From Streptomyces sp. NRRL S-31 (GTDB taxonomy: Bacteria > Actinomycetota > Actinomycetes > Streptomycetales > Streptomycetaceae), in contig NZ_JOCB01000070.1 in assembly GCF_000718775.1 (NCBI RefSeq), positions 1-46,479 on the forward strand: 46,479 nt of DNA. The letters run 5' to 3'. A model generated the notes under the pieces. The model did no database searches, was not told the origin of the DNA, and saw only the letters and a list, made by a program, of their open reading frames with translations. How positions within the stretch are numbered: position 1 is the stretch's first letter; each line of letters opens with the position of its first letter. Both the position numbers and the translations under genes were made by a program. This document shows positions 9,168 through 16,254 of this stretch, piece by piece.

Positions 9168-10141
9168 GCGGCGGCTCCCGCGGGGGCGGAACGGCGGCGC
9201 AGCCGGCGCAGCCTGGTGGAGCGCTGGATGTCCATGGAGTCCAGTGCCTCGTCCAGCACGTCCTGGGGCATGCGCCGCAGCGCGTCGGCGCTCATGGATT
9301 TCAGCTGCTTCGCCACCGCGGGTTCGAACCTCTCGATCGATCCCAGGTGATGGGAGATGATGGCGCAGTACGTGCGCACGGCCTTCGGCAGCAGGGCGGC
9401 GGCGTCCCGGTCCGCCGCGGTCTCCGCGATCACCTCGTCGAAGGCGCGGATGAAGTCGAGCTGCCGGACATCGCCGATCTGGGTGAGCGACGAGGCGACC
9501 CCGCGCCGGTAGAACATGCCGAGCAGGTTGACCACGGCGAAGGACTCCGCCTCGCGGTGCAACTGCCAGATCCACGGCCGGTCCTCGGCCGTGCGCAGCC
9601 CGTCGGTGAAGTGCAGCAGGCCCCGGTCCAGCAGCCGGCGGTGGTAGATGCCCGCCCAGGCGAACGCGTAGTCCACGGAGGTCGAGCGGTCGGCCGGCAG
9701 GATCGCCTGCCGCGGGTCCAGCACCACGTCGCGCCGGCCCACCGGCACCCGGTGCACGCTGCGCGCCCGCCCCGTGCACTGCACGTGGTCCGTGCGCAGG
9801 AAGTCGCAGCCGAGCCGCTCGATGGCGCCCAGCAGCCGCTCGTAGTAGCCGGGCGCGAGCCAGTCGTCACCGTCCAGGAAGGTCAGGTACTCGCCGCGCG
9901 CCCGGTCTATGCCGGTGTTGCGGGCGGTGGCGAGCCCCCCGTTCCTCTCGTGCCGGACGAGCACCGCCCCGGGCAGTTCGCGTTCCGCGCGCGCGAGGAT
10001 GTCTGGTGTCCCGTCGCGCGAACAGTCGTCGACGAGAATGAATTCGAAGTCGTCGCGCGTGTTCGCACTGAGGCTCCTCAGTGTGTCCGGCGCGTATTGC
10101 TGCACGTTATAGAACGGCACGATGACGGAGAGCTTGACCAC
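9164..10141 (-). CDS. Glycosyltransferase family 2
   Basis: A 325-aa GT-A fold enzyme beginning KLSVIVPFYNVQQYAPDTL, followed by EFILVDDCSRDGT (UDP-binding Asp), NGGLATARNTGIDRARGEYLTFLDGDDW (DxD-type metal site) and a C-terminal helical region with basic patches. The GTG at 10141 puts the start right before the conserved strand; a -10-like TAACGT ends 7 nt upstream, so the message is probably leaderless. An ATG at 10264 would add 41 poorly conserved residues. It is first in the minus-strand pair and probably transfers the backbone or primer sugar of the glycan polymerised with the nonulosonic acid genes. Donor and acceptor are unknown. Confidence 0.88.
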   Translation of the reverse strand: MVKLSVIVPFYNVQQYAPDTLRSLSANTRDDFEFILVDDCSRDGTPDILARAERELPGAVLVRHERNGGLATARNTGIDRARGEYLTFLDGDDWLAPGYYERLLGAIERLGCDFLRTDHVQCTGRARSVHRVPVGRRDVVLDPRQAILPADRSTSVDYAFAWAGIYHRRLLDRGLLHFTDGLRTAEDRPWIWQLHREAESFAVVNLLGMFYRRGVASSLTQIGDVRQLDFIRAFDEVIAETAADRDAAALLPKAVRTYCAIISHHLGSIERFEPAVAKQLKSMSADALRRMPQDVLDEALDSMDIQRSTRLRRLRRRSAPAGAAA

Positions 10142-10148
10142 GTCATGG

Positions 10149-10154
10149 ACGTTA
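10149..10154 (-). promoter_or_regulatory. -10-like TAACGT of the minus-strand glycan genes
   Basis: TAACGT is followed by 7 nt and then the GTG start. It mirrors TAGCGT-N7-GTG of the divergent gene. No good -35 hexamer is visible. Confidence 0.5.
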
Positions 10155-10326
10155 GGCCGCGGCCCGGCATTCGTCTTGACGGCTTCCTTGATACCAGGTG
10201 AACGACGTATGGCGAAGCCGTGAACCAGGCTTGTTCGGGGCCCGATCCCGGCCCGGTTCGCCATTCGGCGGTGTGCTGTTAACCGTTTGTTGCATTCGGG
10301 TTGGGCGGTTCCTCGGAATGCCTTCC

Positions 10327-10332
10327 TAGCGT
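10327..10332 (+). promoter_or_regulatory. -10-like TAGCGT of the plus-strand glycan operon
   Basis: TAGCGT ends 7 nt before the GTG at 10340 and there is no Shine-Dalgarno sequence, as in leaderless Streptomyces genes. TTGGGC at 10301-10306 could be the -35, although the 20-nt spacer is long. Confidence 0.5.
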
Positions 10333-10339
10333 CTTCGAC

Positions 10340-11650
10340 GTGCCAGCAAGTGCTACGAAGTCCCTGCGGGTCGCCGTCCTCGCGGACTCCGACACCCGAT
10401 GGAAGTGGGGCGCGCTCACCGCGCAGCGCCTCACTCCCGCGGCTGCCGAGGTCCGGCTCGACGGCTACCTCCTGCGGGGACGCGCCACTCCCACCGCCCG
10501 CCAGCTCGGCGAAGTCGGCGTCCGGGCGGACTCCCTGCGCGAGGTCACCGGCGTCGAGTTCCTGCGCGCGATGACCGAGGAGCCGTACGACGTCCTCGTC
10601 ATCGCCCTGGTCGGCGGCGGCGTCCAGGCGATGCTGCACGGACTGCGCGCCGCCTGGGGCTCCGGCAGGCGTCCCGTCGTCGTCACCGGCTACGTCGGGG
10701 TCGTCTACGAGAAGCTCGCCGACGGACTGCTGCTGCGGCACGGCGCCGACCTCGTCCTCGCCAACTCCCGGCACGACGCGGACCGGTTCCGCGCCGTGTA
10801 CGAGGGGGTGGGTGCCGACGCCTCCTCCGTCACCGAGGTCGCGCTGCCCTTCCTCGGCGGCACGCCCTACACCGGCGGACACGACCCCTACACCGTGGTG
10901 TTCGCGGCCCAGCCGTCGGTGCCGGACAACCGCCGGGACCGCACCTACCTGCTGAACCGGCTGATCGAGCACGCCCGGCGGCACCCCGAGCGCGAGGTGC
11001 TGCTGAAGCTGCGCTCCAAGCCCGGCGAACACACCACCCACATCGAGGAACTGCCCTTCCAGAAGCTGGTCCAGGGCAAGGACCTGCCGGCCAACTTCCG
11101 GCTGGTGTACGGGCACATGGGCGACGTGCTGGACCGCACCGACCTGCTGGTCACGGTCAGCTCCACCGCGGCCCTGGAGGCCCTGCACCGCCGTATCCCC
11201 ACGGCCGTCCTCACCGACCTCGGGGTCCGCGAGGTGCTCGGCAACCACCACTTCACCGGTTCCGGCTGCCTCGCCTCCTGGGACCAGCTCGACGCCGGGC
11301 ACCGGCCGGTGCCGGACGAGGAGTGGGTGGCCCGGCAGGGCGTGGCGGCCGACGGCGGCTACGCCGGCGCGTTCGACACCGCCCGCGAGCGGATCGCCAG
11401 GCTGCTGGACCGGCCGGGCGGGCTGCCGCCGCTGAACCCCTACTACACCCCCGAGACCGCGCCCGGCTATCTGCCCGGCATCCTCGCCCGCCATCACCTC
11501 GGCCCCGACGGCGTGCCGCTGCCCGGCGCGCCCGCGGCCGACAAGGAGCCCGGCCCCGTACGGCAGATCGTGCGCCGGGCCGCGCGCGGCGCCTACCGGC
11601 ACGGCGTCCAGCGGGTCGCCCCGGTGATCCGGCGGATGGGCGAGCTGTGA
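10340..11650 (+). CDS. Putative glycosyltransferase (DUF6716-like), first gene of the plus-strand glycan operon
   Basis: A 436-aa protein starting LRVAVLADSDTRWKWG. It has a Rossmann-like N-terminal half (YDVLVIALVGGGVQAM, VVVTGYVGVVYEKLADGLLLRHGADLVLANS) and a C-terminal half with LLKLRSKPGEHTTH and LVTVSSTAALEALHRRIPTAVLTDLG. This resembles the donor-binding end of GT-B/CDP-glycerol or polysialyltransferase-type enzymes (the S/T-rich turn before the second helix). I associate it with the DUF6716 putative glycosyltransferases of actinobacteria, without a search. GTG at 10340 was chosen because of the -10-like TAGCGT just upstream and the conserved start. It is followed after 23 bp by neuA, so it probably acts on the same polymer. 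Confidence 0.75.
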   Translation: MPASATKSLRVAVLADSDTRWKWGALTAQRLTPAAAEVRLDGYLLRGRATPTARQLGEVGVRADSLREVTGVEFLRAMTEEPYDVLVIALVGGGVQAMLHGLRAAWGSGRRPVVVTGYVGVVYEKLADGLLLRHGADLVLANSRHDADRFRAVYEGVGADASSVTEVALPFLGGTPYTGGHDPYTVVFAAQPSVPDNRRDRTYLLNRLIEHARRHPEREVLLKLRSKPGEHTTHIEELPFQKLVQGKDLPANFRLVYGHMGDVLDRTDLLVTVSSTAALEALHRRIPTAVLTDLGVREVLGNHHFTGSGCLASWDQLDAGHRPVPDEEWVARQGVAADGGYAGAFDTARERIARLLDRPGGLPPLNPYYTPETAPGYLPGILARHHLGPDGVPLPGAPAADKEPGPVRQIVRRAARGAYRHGVQRVAPVIRRMGEL

Positions 11651-11673
11651 CCTCACTGCAAGGAGTAGACCCC

Positions 11674-12903
11674 ATGTCGAACTCGGAAGCGGGCCCGGGC
11701 GCCTCGTTCCGCCGGGTGCTCGCGGTGATCCCCGCGCGCGGCGGCTCCAAGGGCGTCCCCGCGAAGAACCTCGCCCCCGTCGGCGGTGTCCCGCTGGTGG
11801 CGCGCGCGGTCCGCGAGTGCCGGGCGACCCGGCTGGTCACCGACGTCGTCGTCTCCACCGACGACCAGGCCATCGCAGCCGCCGCCCGCGAGGCCGGCGC
11901 CGAGGTCGTGCTGCGCCCGTCCGCCATCGCCGGTGACACCGCCACCTCCGAGGCCGCGGTCCTGCACGCCATGGACACCCACGAGGCGCTGCACGGCGCC
12001 CCGGTCGACGTGGTCCTGCTCGTACAGTGCACCAGCCCGTTCCTGGTCCGCGAGGACATCGACGGGGTGGCCGCCGCGGTCGCCGAGAACGGCGCCGACA
12101 CCGCCGTCACCGTGGCCCCCTTCCACGGCTTCGTCTGGCGGGAGTCCGAGGCGGAGACCGAGGGCGGGGTGGGCGTCAACCACGACAAGTCCTACCGCCC
12201 GCGCCGCCAGGACCGCCCCCAGGACTTCCTGGAGACCGGCACCGCCTACGCGATGGACGCGGCCGGCTTCCGCGAGCACCGGCACCGCTTCTTCGGCCAC
12301 ACCGAGCTGGTCCGCACCGACCCGGCCCGGGTGCTGGAGATCGACGACCCGCACGACCTGGCGCGGGCCCGGGCCCTCGCGCCCCTCTTCGACGCGGACC
12401 GCCCCGGTTCGCTGCCGACCGCCGACGACGTGGACGCGGTCGTACTGGACTTCGACGGCACCCAGACCGACGACCGGGTGCTGATCGACTCCGACGGACG
12501 GGAGTTCGTCGCCGTGCACCGCGGCGACGGCCTCGGTATCGCGGCCCTCCGCAGGAGCGGCCTGAAGCTGCTGATCCTGTCCACGGAACAGAACCCGGTC
12601 GTCGCCGCCCGCGCACGGAAGCTGAAGATCCCCGTGCTGCACGGCATCGACCGGAAAGACCTCGCGCTGAAGCAGTGGTGCGAGGAGCAGGGCATCGCGC
12701 CGGAGCGCGTGCTCTACGCCGGCAACGACGTCAACGACCTCCCGTGCTTCGCCCTCGTCGGCTGGCCCGTGGCGGTCGCGAGCGCTCACGACGTCGTACG
12801 CGGCGCCGCACGCGCGGTCACCACCGTCCCCGGCGGTGACGGCGCGATCCGAGAGATCGCCAGCTGGATCCTCGGCCCCTCTCTCGATTCCCTCCCCAAG
12901 TAA
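11674..12903 (+). CDS. neuA: Bifunctional CMP-nonulosonate (Kdn) cytidylyltransferase fused to a KdsC-like HAD phosphatase
   Basis: A 409-aa fusion. Residues about 10-235 are a CMP-sialic acid/CMP-KDO synthetase, with the nucleotide-binding VIPARGGSKGVPAKNL, LLVQCTSPF and FLETGTAYAMD. Residues about 250-405 are a HAD phosphatase of the KdsC type: VVLDFDGTQTDD (catalytic Asp pair), LLILSTEQNPVV, then VLYAGNDVNDLPC (metal-binding Asp). The same fusion order occurs in animal CMP-sialate synthetases. The HAD half could dephosphorylate a 9-phosphate product before the N-terminal half makes the CMP-sugar. AAGGAG lies about 10 nt before the ATG. The gene sits between the first transferase and neuB, spaced 23 and 13 bp, in one operon. 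Kdn rather than Neu5Ac is inferred from the lack of a NeuC homologue nearby. Confidence 0.88.
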   Translation: MSNSEAGPGASFRRVLAVIPARGGSKGVPAKNLAPVGGVPLVARAVRECRATRLVTDVVVSTDDQAIAAAAREAGAEVVLRPSAIAGDTATSEAAVLHAMDTHEALHGAPVDVVLLVQCTSPFLVREDIDGVAAAVAENGADTAVTVAPFHGFVWRESEAETEGGVGVNHDKSYRPRRQDRPQDFLETGTAYAMDAAGFREHRHRFFGHTELVRTDPARVLEIDDPHDLARARALAPLFDADRPGSLPTADDVDAVVLDFDGTQTDDRVLIDSDGREFVAVHRGDGLGIAALRRSGLKLLILSTEQNPVVAARARKLKIPVLHGIDRKDLALKQWCEEQGIAPERVLYAGNDVNDLPCFALVGWPVAVASAHDVVRGAARAVTTVPGGDGAIREIASWILGPSLDSLPK

Positions 12904-12916
12904 GGACATCCCCCTG

Positions 12917-13855
12917 ATGAGCACCCACTCCCGTCTGCGCACCTTCGGTTCGCGCGAGGTCGGCCCCGGCGAGCCCGTCTACATCTGCGGCGAGATCGGC
13001 ATCAACCACAACGGTGAGCTGGAGAACGCCTTCAAGCTGATCGACGTGGCCGCCGAGGCCGGCTGCGACGCCGTCAAGTTCCAGAAGCGCACCCCCGAGA
13101 TCTGCACCCCCCGGGACCAGTGGGACATCGAGCGCGACACCCCGTGGGGCCGGATGACCTACATCGACTACCGCCACCGGGTGGAGTTCGGCGAGGACGA
13201 GTACCGGCAGATCGACGCGTACTGCAAGGAGAAGGGGATCGACTGGTTCGCCTCCCCGTGGGACACCGAGGCCGTCGCCTTCCTGGAGAAGTTCGACGTC
13301 CCCGCCCACAAGGTGGCCTCCGCCTCCCTCACCGACGACGAGCTGCTGCGCGCCCTGCGCGCCACCGGCCGCGCGATCATCCTCTCCACCGGCATGTCCA
13401 CCCCGAAGCAGATCCGCCACGCGGTCGAGGTGCTGGGCAGCGACAACATCCTGCTCTGCCACGCCACCTCCACCTACCCGGCCAAGGCCGAGGAGCTGAA
13501 CCTCCGCGTGATCAACACGCTGGAGAAGGAGTACCCGAACGTCCCGATCGGCTACTCCGGCCACGAGACCGGCCTCCAGACCACCCTCGCCGCGGTCGCG
13601 CTCGGGGCGACCTTCGTCGAGCGCCACATCACCCTCGACCGCGCCATGTGGGGCTCCGACCAGGCCGCCTCGGTGGAGCCGCAGGGCCTCCAGCGCCTGG
13701 TCCGCGACATCCGCACCATCGAGTCCTCCCTCGGCGACGGCGTCAAGAAGGTCTACGACTCCGAGCTGGGCCCGATGAAGAAGCTGCGCCGCGTCACCGG
13801 TGTCGTCGCCGAAGCGGAGATTGCCGCGGCCGCGGGCGAGCCGGTCTCGGTCTGA
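12917..13855 (+). CDS. neuB: NeuB-type nonulosonate synthase (probable Kdn/Kdn-9-P synthase) without SAF domain
   Basis: A 312-aa protein with the full NeuB TIM barrel: PVYICGEIGINHNGELENAF, DAVKFQKRTPE, GIDWFASPWDTEAVAFLE, KVASASLTDDELL, AIILSTGMST, LLCHATSTYPAK, IGYSGHETG and ATFVERHITLDR. The enzyme condenses phosphoenolpyruvate with a hexosamine, or for Kdn with mannose or mannose-6-phosphate. Normal bacterial NeuB is about 340-350 aa and ends in an antifreeze-like SAF domain that closes the partner subunit's active site. This one ends just where that domain would begin (KKLRRVTGVVAEAEI...). AAGGA precedes the ATG by about 10 nt. It is third in the operon. Confidence 0.9.
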   Translation: MSTHSRLRTFGSREVGPGEPVYICGEIGINHNGELENAFKLIDVAAEAGCDAVKFQKRTPEICTPRDQWDIERDTPWGRMTYIDYRHRVEFGEDEYRQIDAYCKEKGIDWFASPWDTEAVAFLEKFDVPAHKVASASLTDDELLRALRATGRAIILSTGMSTPKQIRHAVEVLGSDNILLCHATSTYPAKAEELNLRVINTLEKEYPNVPIGYSGHETGLQTTLAAVALGATFVERHITLDRAMWGSDQAASVEPQGLQRLVRDIRTIESSLGDGVKKVYDSELGPMKKLRRVTGVVAEAEIAAAAGEPVSV

Positions 13856-13902
13856 GCACCCCGATCGCCTTAGCTGCCCTACGACGGGACGGTCGTACGC
13901 CG

Positions 13903-15087
13903 ATGAGCCCCCGCGCCGGTCAGGCCGGCCACCCAGCCCGCACGCTCGCCTTCGTGGAGAGCCCGGTACAGCTGCTCAACGTACTGGAGTGGGCGCACCC
14001 GCACGGCCGGCACGGCGGTGCGGAGCCCGACCGGCGCGGCGGTGCCGAGGCCGACCGGCCGGCCGTGCCCGCGCAGGCCCGGCGGGCACCGGCCGGGGGA
14101 CCTCCGGCCGGTGCGCAGCCGGCCGGCGCGGACCTCACCGTCGTCGTCCTCTCCCCGACCGACCCCATGACCCGGGGCCAGCTGCGCCGCATGGCCGACC
14201 TGGCCCGGGACGAGGGCTACCGGGTGCGCTGGGAGGAGGCGCGGGGCGGTACGACCGCGCCCTTCCAGACGATCGGCGGCCTGGCGGGCCCGCTGCGCCG
14301 GGCCGACCGCATCGTCATGGGGGACCCGTTCTCCCGCTACGTGCAACTGCTGCTGACGATCACCCGGGCCAGGGACCTGGTCGTGGTCGACGACGGCACC
14401 GCGACCATGGAGTTCGTCGCCCAGCTGGCCCGCGGCGAACGCCTGGTCCGCTGGCACCGCAAGGGCGGCCGGCCCGGCGCCCGGGACCTGCTCTTCGCGC
14501 CGGTCTCCTCCTCCGCCCGGCGCCGCCTCACCCCGAGCGGGGGACGGCGCGTCGAGGTCTTCTCCTCCATGCCGGTGACCGAGGCCCCGGACGGCGTCAC
14601 CGTCACCGCCAACGACTTCGCCTGGACCCGCGCCCGCTTCGGCCCGCCGCGCATCACCGGCGGCGCGGACATGGTCGGCACCTCCCTGGTGGAGACCGGG
14701 GTGGTGGACGGCGAGCGGTATCTGGACGCCGTCCGCAGCCTGGCGAAGGCGCACGGCGTCACCCGCTACTTCGCGCACCGCCGCGAGAGCACCGAGAAAC
14801 TGCACCGGCTGGCCACCGAGACGGGCCTGGAGATAGTCCGTCCGGACCTCCCGCTGGAACTGATCGCCCGCCGCGGCCCGGTCGGCCGCACCATCCTCAG
14901 CTTCCCCTCCACGGTCGTCCACACCCTGCCGCTGGCGCTGGCCGGCACGGGGGTGCGCGTGGCGGTCTGCGACATCGACCCGACCTGGCTCACGGACACC
15001 GCCTCGCCCCGGGCCCAGGGCTTCCTCTCCGGCGTGACGGGAACGGCCCGCGACATCCACCGCCTGTCGGCGGTGACCCTGGCGTAG
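13903..15087 (+). CDS. Putative glycosyltransferase of the nonulosonate glycan operon
   Basis: A 394-aa protein beginning with TLAFVESPVQLLNVLEWA, the opening seen in sialyltransferase/GT52-like and polysialyltransferase-like proteins. Other blocks are DRIVMGDPFSRYVQLLLT, LVVVDDGTATMEF, RYFAHRRESTEKLHRLATETGLEIV, the S/T motif ILSFPSTVVHTLPLAL, and a final VAVCDIDPTWL. Residues about 25-72 are a low-complexity Gly/Arg/Pro/Ala insert that looks like slippage-prone filler. It is the last gene of the operon, 47 bp after neuB, and is best explained as a second transferase using the CMP-sugar. The ATG at 13903 has only a weak ribosome site, so the start is not certain. Confidence 0.75.
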   Translation: MSPRAGQAGHPARTLAFVESPVQLLNVLEWAHPHGRHGGAEPDRRGGAEADRPAVPAQARRAPAGGPPAGAQPAGADLTVVVLSPTDPMTRGQLRRMADLARDEGYRVRWEEARGGTTAPFQTIGGLAGPLRRADRIVMGDPFSRYVQLLLTITRARDLVVVDDGTATMEFVAQLARGERLVRWHRKGGRPGARDLLFAPVSSSARRRLTPSGGRRVEVFSSMPVTEAPDGVTVTANDFAWTRARFGPPRITGGADMVGTSLVETGVVDGERYLDAVRSLAKAHGVTRYFAHRRESTEKLHRLATETGLEIVRPDLPLELIARRGPVGRTILSFPSTVVHTLPLALAGTGVRVAVCDIDPTWLTDTASPRAQGFLSGVTGTARDIHRLSAVTLA

Positions 15088-15093
15088 CCGGAC

Positions 15094-15246
15094 CTACGGG
15101 CGATGGGGCTCCTTCAGGGCTTCGATGAAGGAGGTGAAGGCATCGGCCGGGAACGTGAGCACTGCCCTGGCCGGGGCCTTGGAGTCTCGGACGGCTATGC
15201 GGATGCGGCGATCGGCGATCTCTACGCAGGCGTTGTCATGTGTGCC
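15094..15246 (-). pseudogene. DUF397 remnant (N-terminal part lost)
   Basis: The minus strand encodes GTHDNACVEIA then VRDSKAPARAVLTFPADAF, ending TSFIEALKEPHRP and TAG at 15094-15096. This is the conserved C-terminal three quarters of DUF397 proteins (NxCVEVA...VRDSKDP...LTFxxxxWxxF). There is no in-frame start. The frame begins right after the TGA of the upstream regulator remnant, and the usual N-terminal KSSYS segment is missing. DUF397 genes normally lie just downstream of an XRE/DUF5753 gene, as here. Confidence 0.75.
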
Positions 15247-15690
15247 TCACAGTTCCTTCGCCGGCCCGTGGATGAAGTCACGAGCACGCTCGGGGACGAG
15301 TGAAACTGCCGCCACTTTACGGAAGTGTGTTCGGAACACACACCCAGCTACGACTTCGGAGTCGATGAAGATCGTGCCATGAGGGCCGTCGCGTACGACG
15401 GTGTCCAGTTTCGGGACCGCACCACCGGCGTAGACCATGGCGGAGTTCAGGTCGGTGCAGAGCTCCAGCCGCTTCGTGGTTCACGGCTTCGTACGGAACA
15501 GGCGAGGGCCTCTCCATGACGACCCGCCGCTGCATGCGGTGCTGCATCCTCAACTCGAGTGCCTCGTCCGGCGATTCTCCGCAGGCGTGCCTCGCTGACA
15601 CCGCGAGACCGGCCTCGATCTGGCTCACCTGGGCGGGATCCGTTCCCAGCGGCGCAGCGCGGTGGCCTCACGTCCCTCCGCAGGTATGAG
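15247..15690 (-). pseudogene. Decayed XRE/DUF5753 (Scr1-type) regulator
   Basis: Two pieces in different frames remain. The upstream piece (from about 15650 down to 15460) reads LGTDPAQVSQIEAG, the HTH recognition end, and later RPSPVPYEAVNHEAA, the start of the DUF5753 ligand/partner domain. The second piece (ending at 15247) reads LNSAMVYAGGAVPKLDTV then GTIFIDSE and ARDFIHGPAKEL, the normal C-terminus of this family. About 45 residues between the pieces are gone, with a frame change, and the N-terminal half of the HTH domain cannot be read. Intact relatives are about 270-290 aa and pair with DUF397 in toxin-antitoxin-like units. Confidence 0.75.
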
Positions 15691-15702
15691 TACACATACT
15701 CA
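15687..15702. promoter_or_regulatory. Palindrome TGAGTACACATACTCA, candidate operator
   Basis: Perfect 6-bp arms (TGAGTA/TACTCA) flank a 4-bp centre. The site lies at the upstream end of the decayed XRE regulator and 105 bp before the start of the Esx-like/DUF1023 operon. It is AT-rich compared with its surroundings. It could have been the regulator's own operator or could control the plus-strand operon. Confidence 0.5.
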
Positions 15703-15807
15703 GGCGCCCCGTTATCACCTCTGGGTAGGCTTTTTCACCGCGTGCACGCGACCTGCACGAGACGGCGGAGAACCGCCGGAGACGGGGAAACGGGGAGAGC
15801 ATCACGC

Positions 15808-16254
15808 ATGGCGTGGGACGAGTGGGAGCGACTGAAGGCGGATGCCGCGGCCCGCGGCTCCACGGGGATGCAGCTGAACCACGTTCCGCCGGAGCCGGGC
15901 GGTGGCGGGGCCGGTGACCTGAAGTCGGACAAGAAGGCGTGGACGAAGGCCGGCGAGGACACCAAGGGGCTCCAGGACGACATCGGCAAGGCGTTGGGCA
16001 AGCTGGACGACGGGCAGTCGGGGCTGGGCGACACGTCCGGTGTGCAGTCGGCGGCGGCGCGGCAGGAACTGTACGAGTCCTGGAAGAAGTACGTCGCCGA
16101 CGTCAAGGGACGCTGCGGCGAGCTGGGCGGGCTCATGGAGAAGTCCGGGCACGACCTGGCGATGTCCGACGCCGACGTGAAGGCGGAGCTGGACAAGATC
16201 AAGGCCAAGTACCACGATACCGAGGCCGTCGGCGGCCAGGCGAAGGGCCGGTGA
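15808..16254 (+). CDS. Helical WXG100/Esx-like small protein
   Basis: A 148-aa, signal-less, strongly helical and charged protein (many Lys, Glu, Asp). It opens MAWDEWERLKADAAARG, then a Pro/Gly turn (HVPPEPGGGG), and a long amphipathic part containing WTKAGEDTKGLQDDIGKAL and LYESWKKYVADVKGRCGEL. The two-helix layout, size and position directly before a DUF1023 hydrolase resemble WXG100-type partners that hold or escort large LXG/DUF1023-type proteins to a type VII system. I see no exact W-x-G turn, so the family call is tentative. GGGGAGAG lies about 8 nt before the ATG. Its stop overlaps the hydrolase start (GTGA), implying equal production. Confidence 0.65.
   Translation: MAWDEWERLKADAAARGSTGMQLNHVPPEPGGGGAGDLKSDKKAWTKAGEDTKGLQDDIGKALGKLDDGQSGLGDTSGVQSAAARQELYESWKKYVADVKGRCGELGGLMEKSGHDLAMSDADVKAELDKIKAKYHDTEAVGGQAKGR

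Noticed and set aside
13860..13902. Extending the 13903 gene upstream towards the neuB stop
   Set aside because: No in-frame ATG, GTG or TTG with a ribosome site between the neuB TGA and 13903; the conserved FVESPVQ block starts soon after 13903.
15103..15303. Small plus-strand open frame after the last glycan gene
   Set aside because: It is antisense to the DUF397 remnant, whose conserved motifs are on the minus strand.
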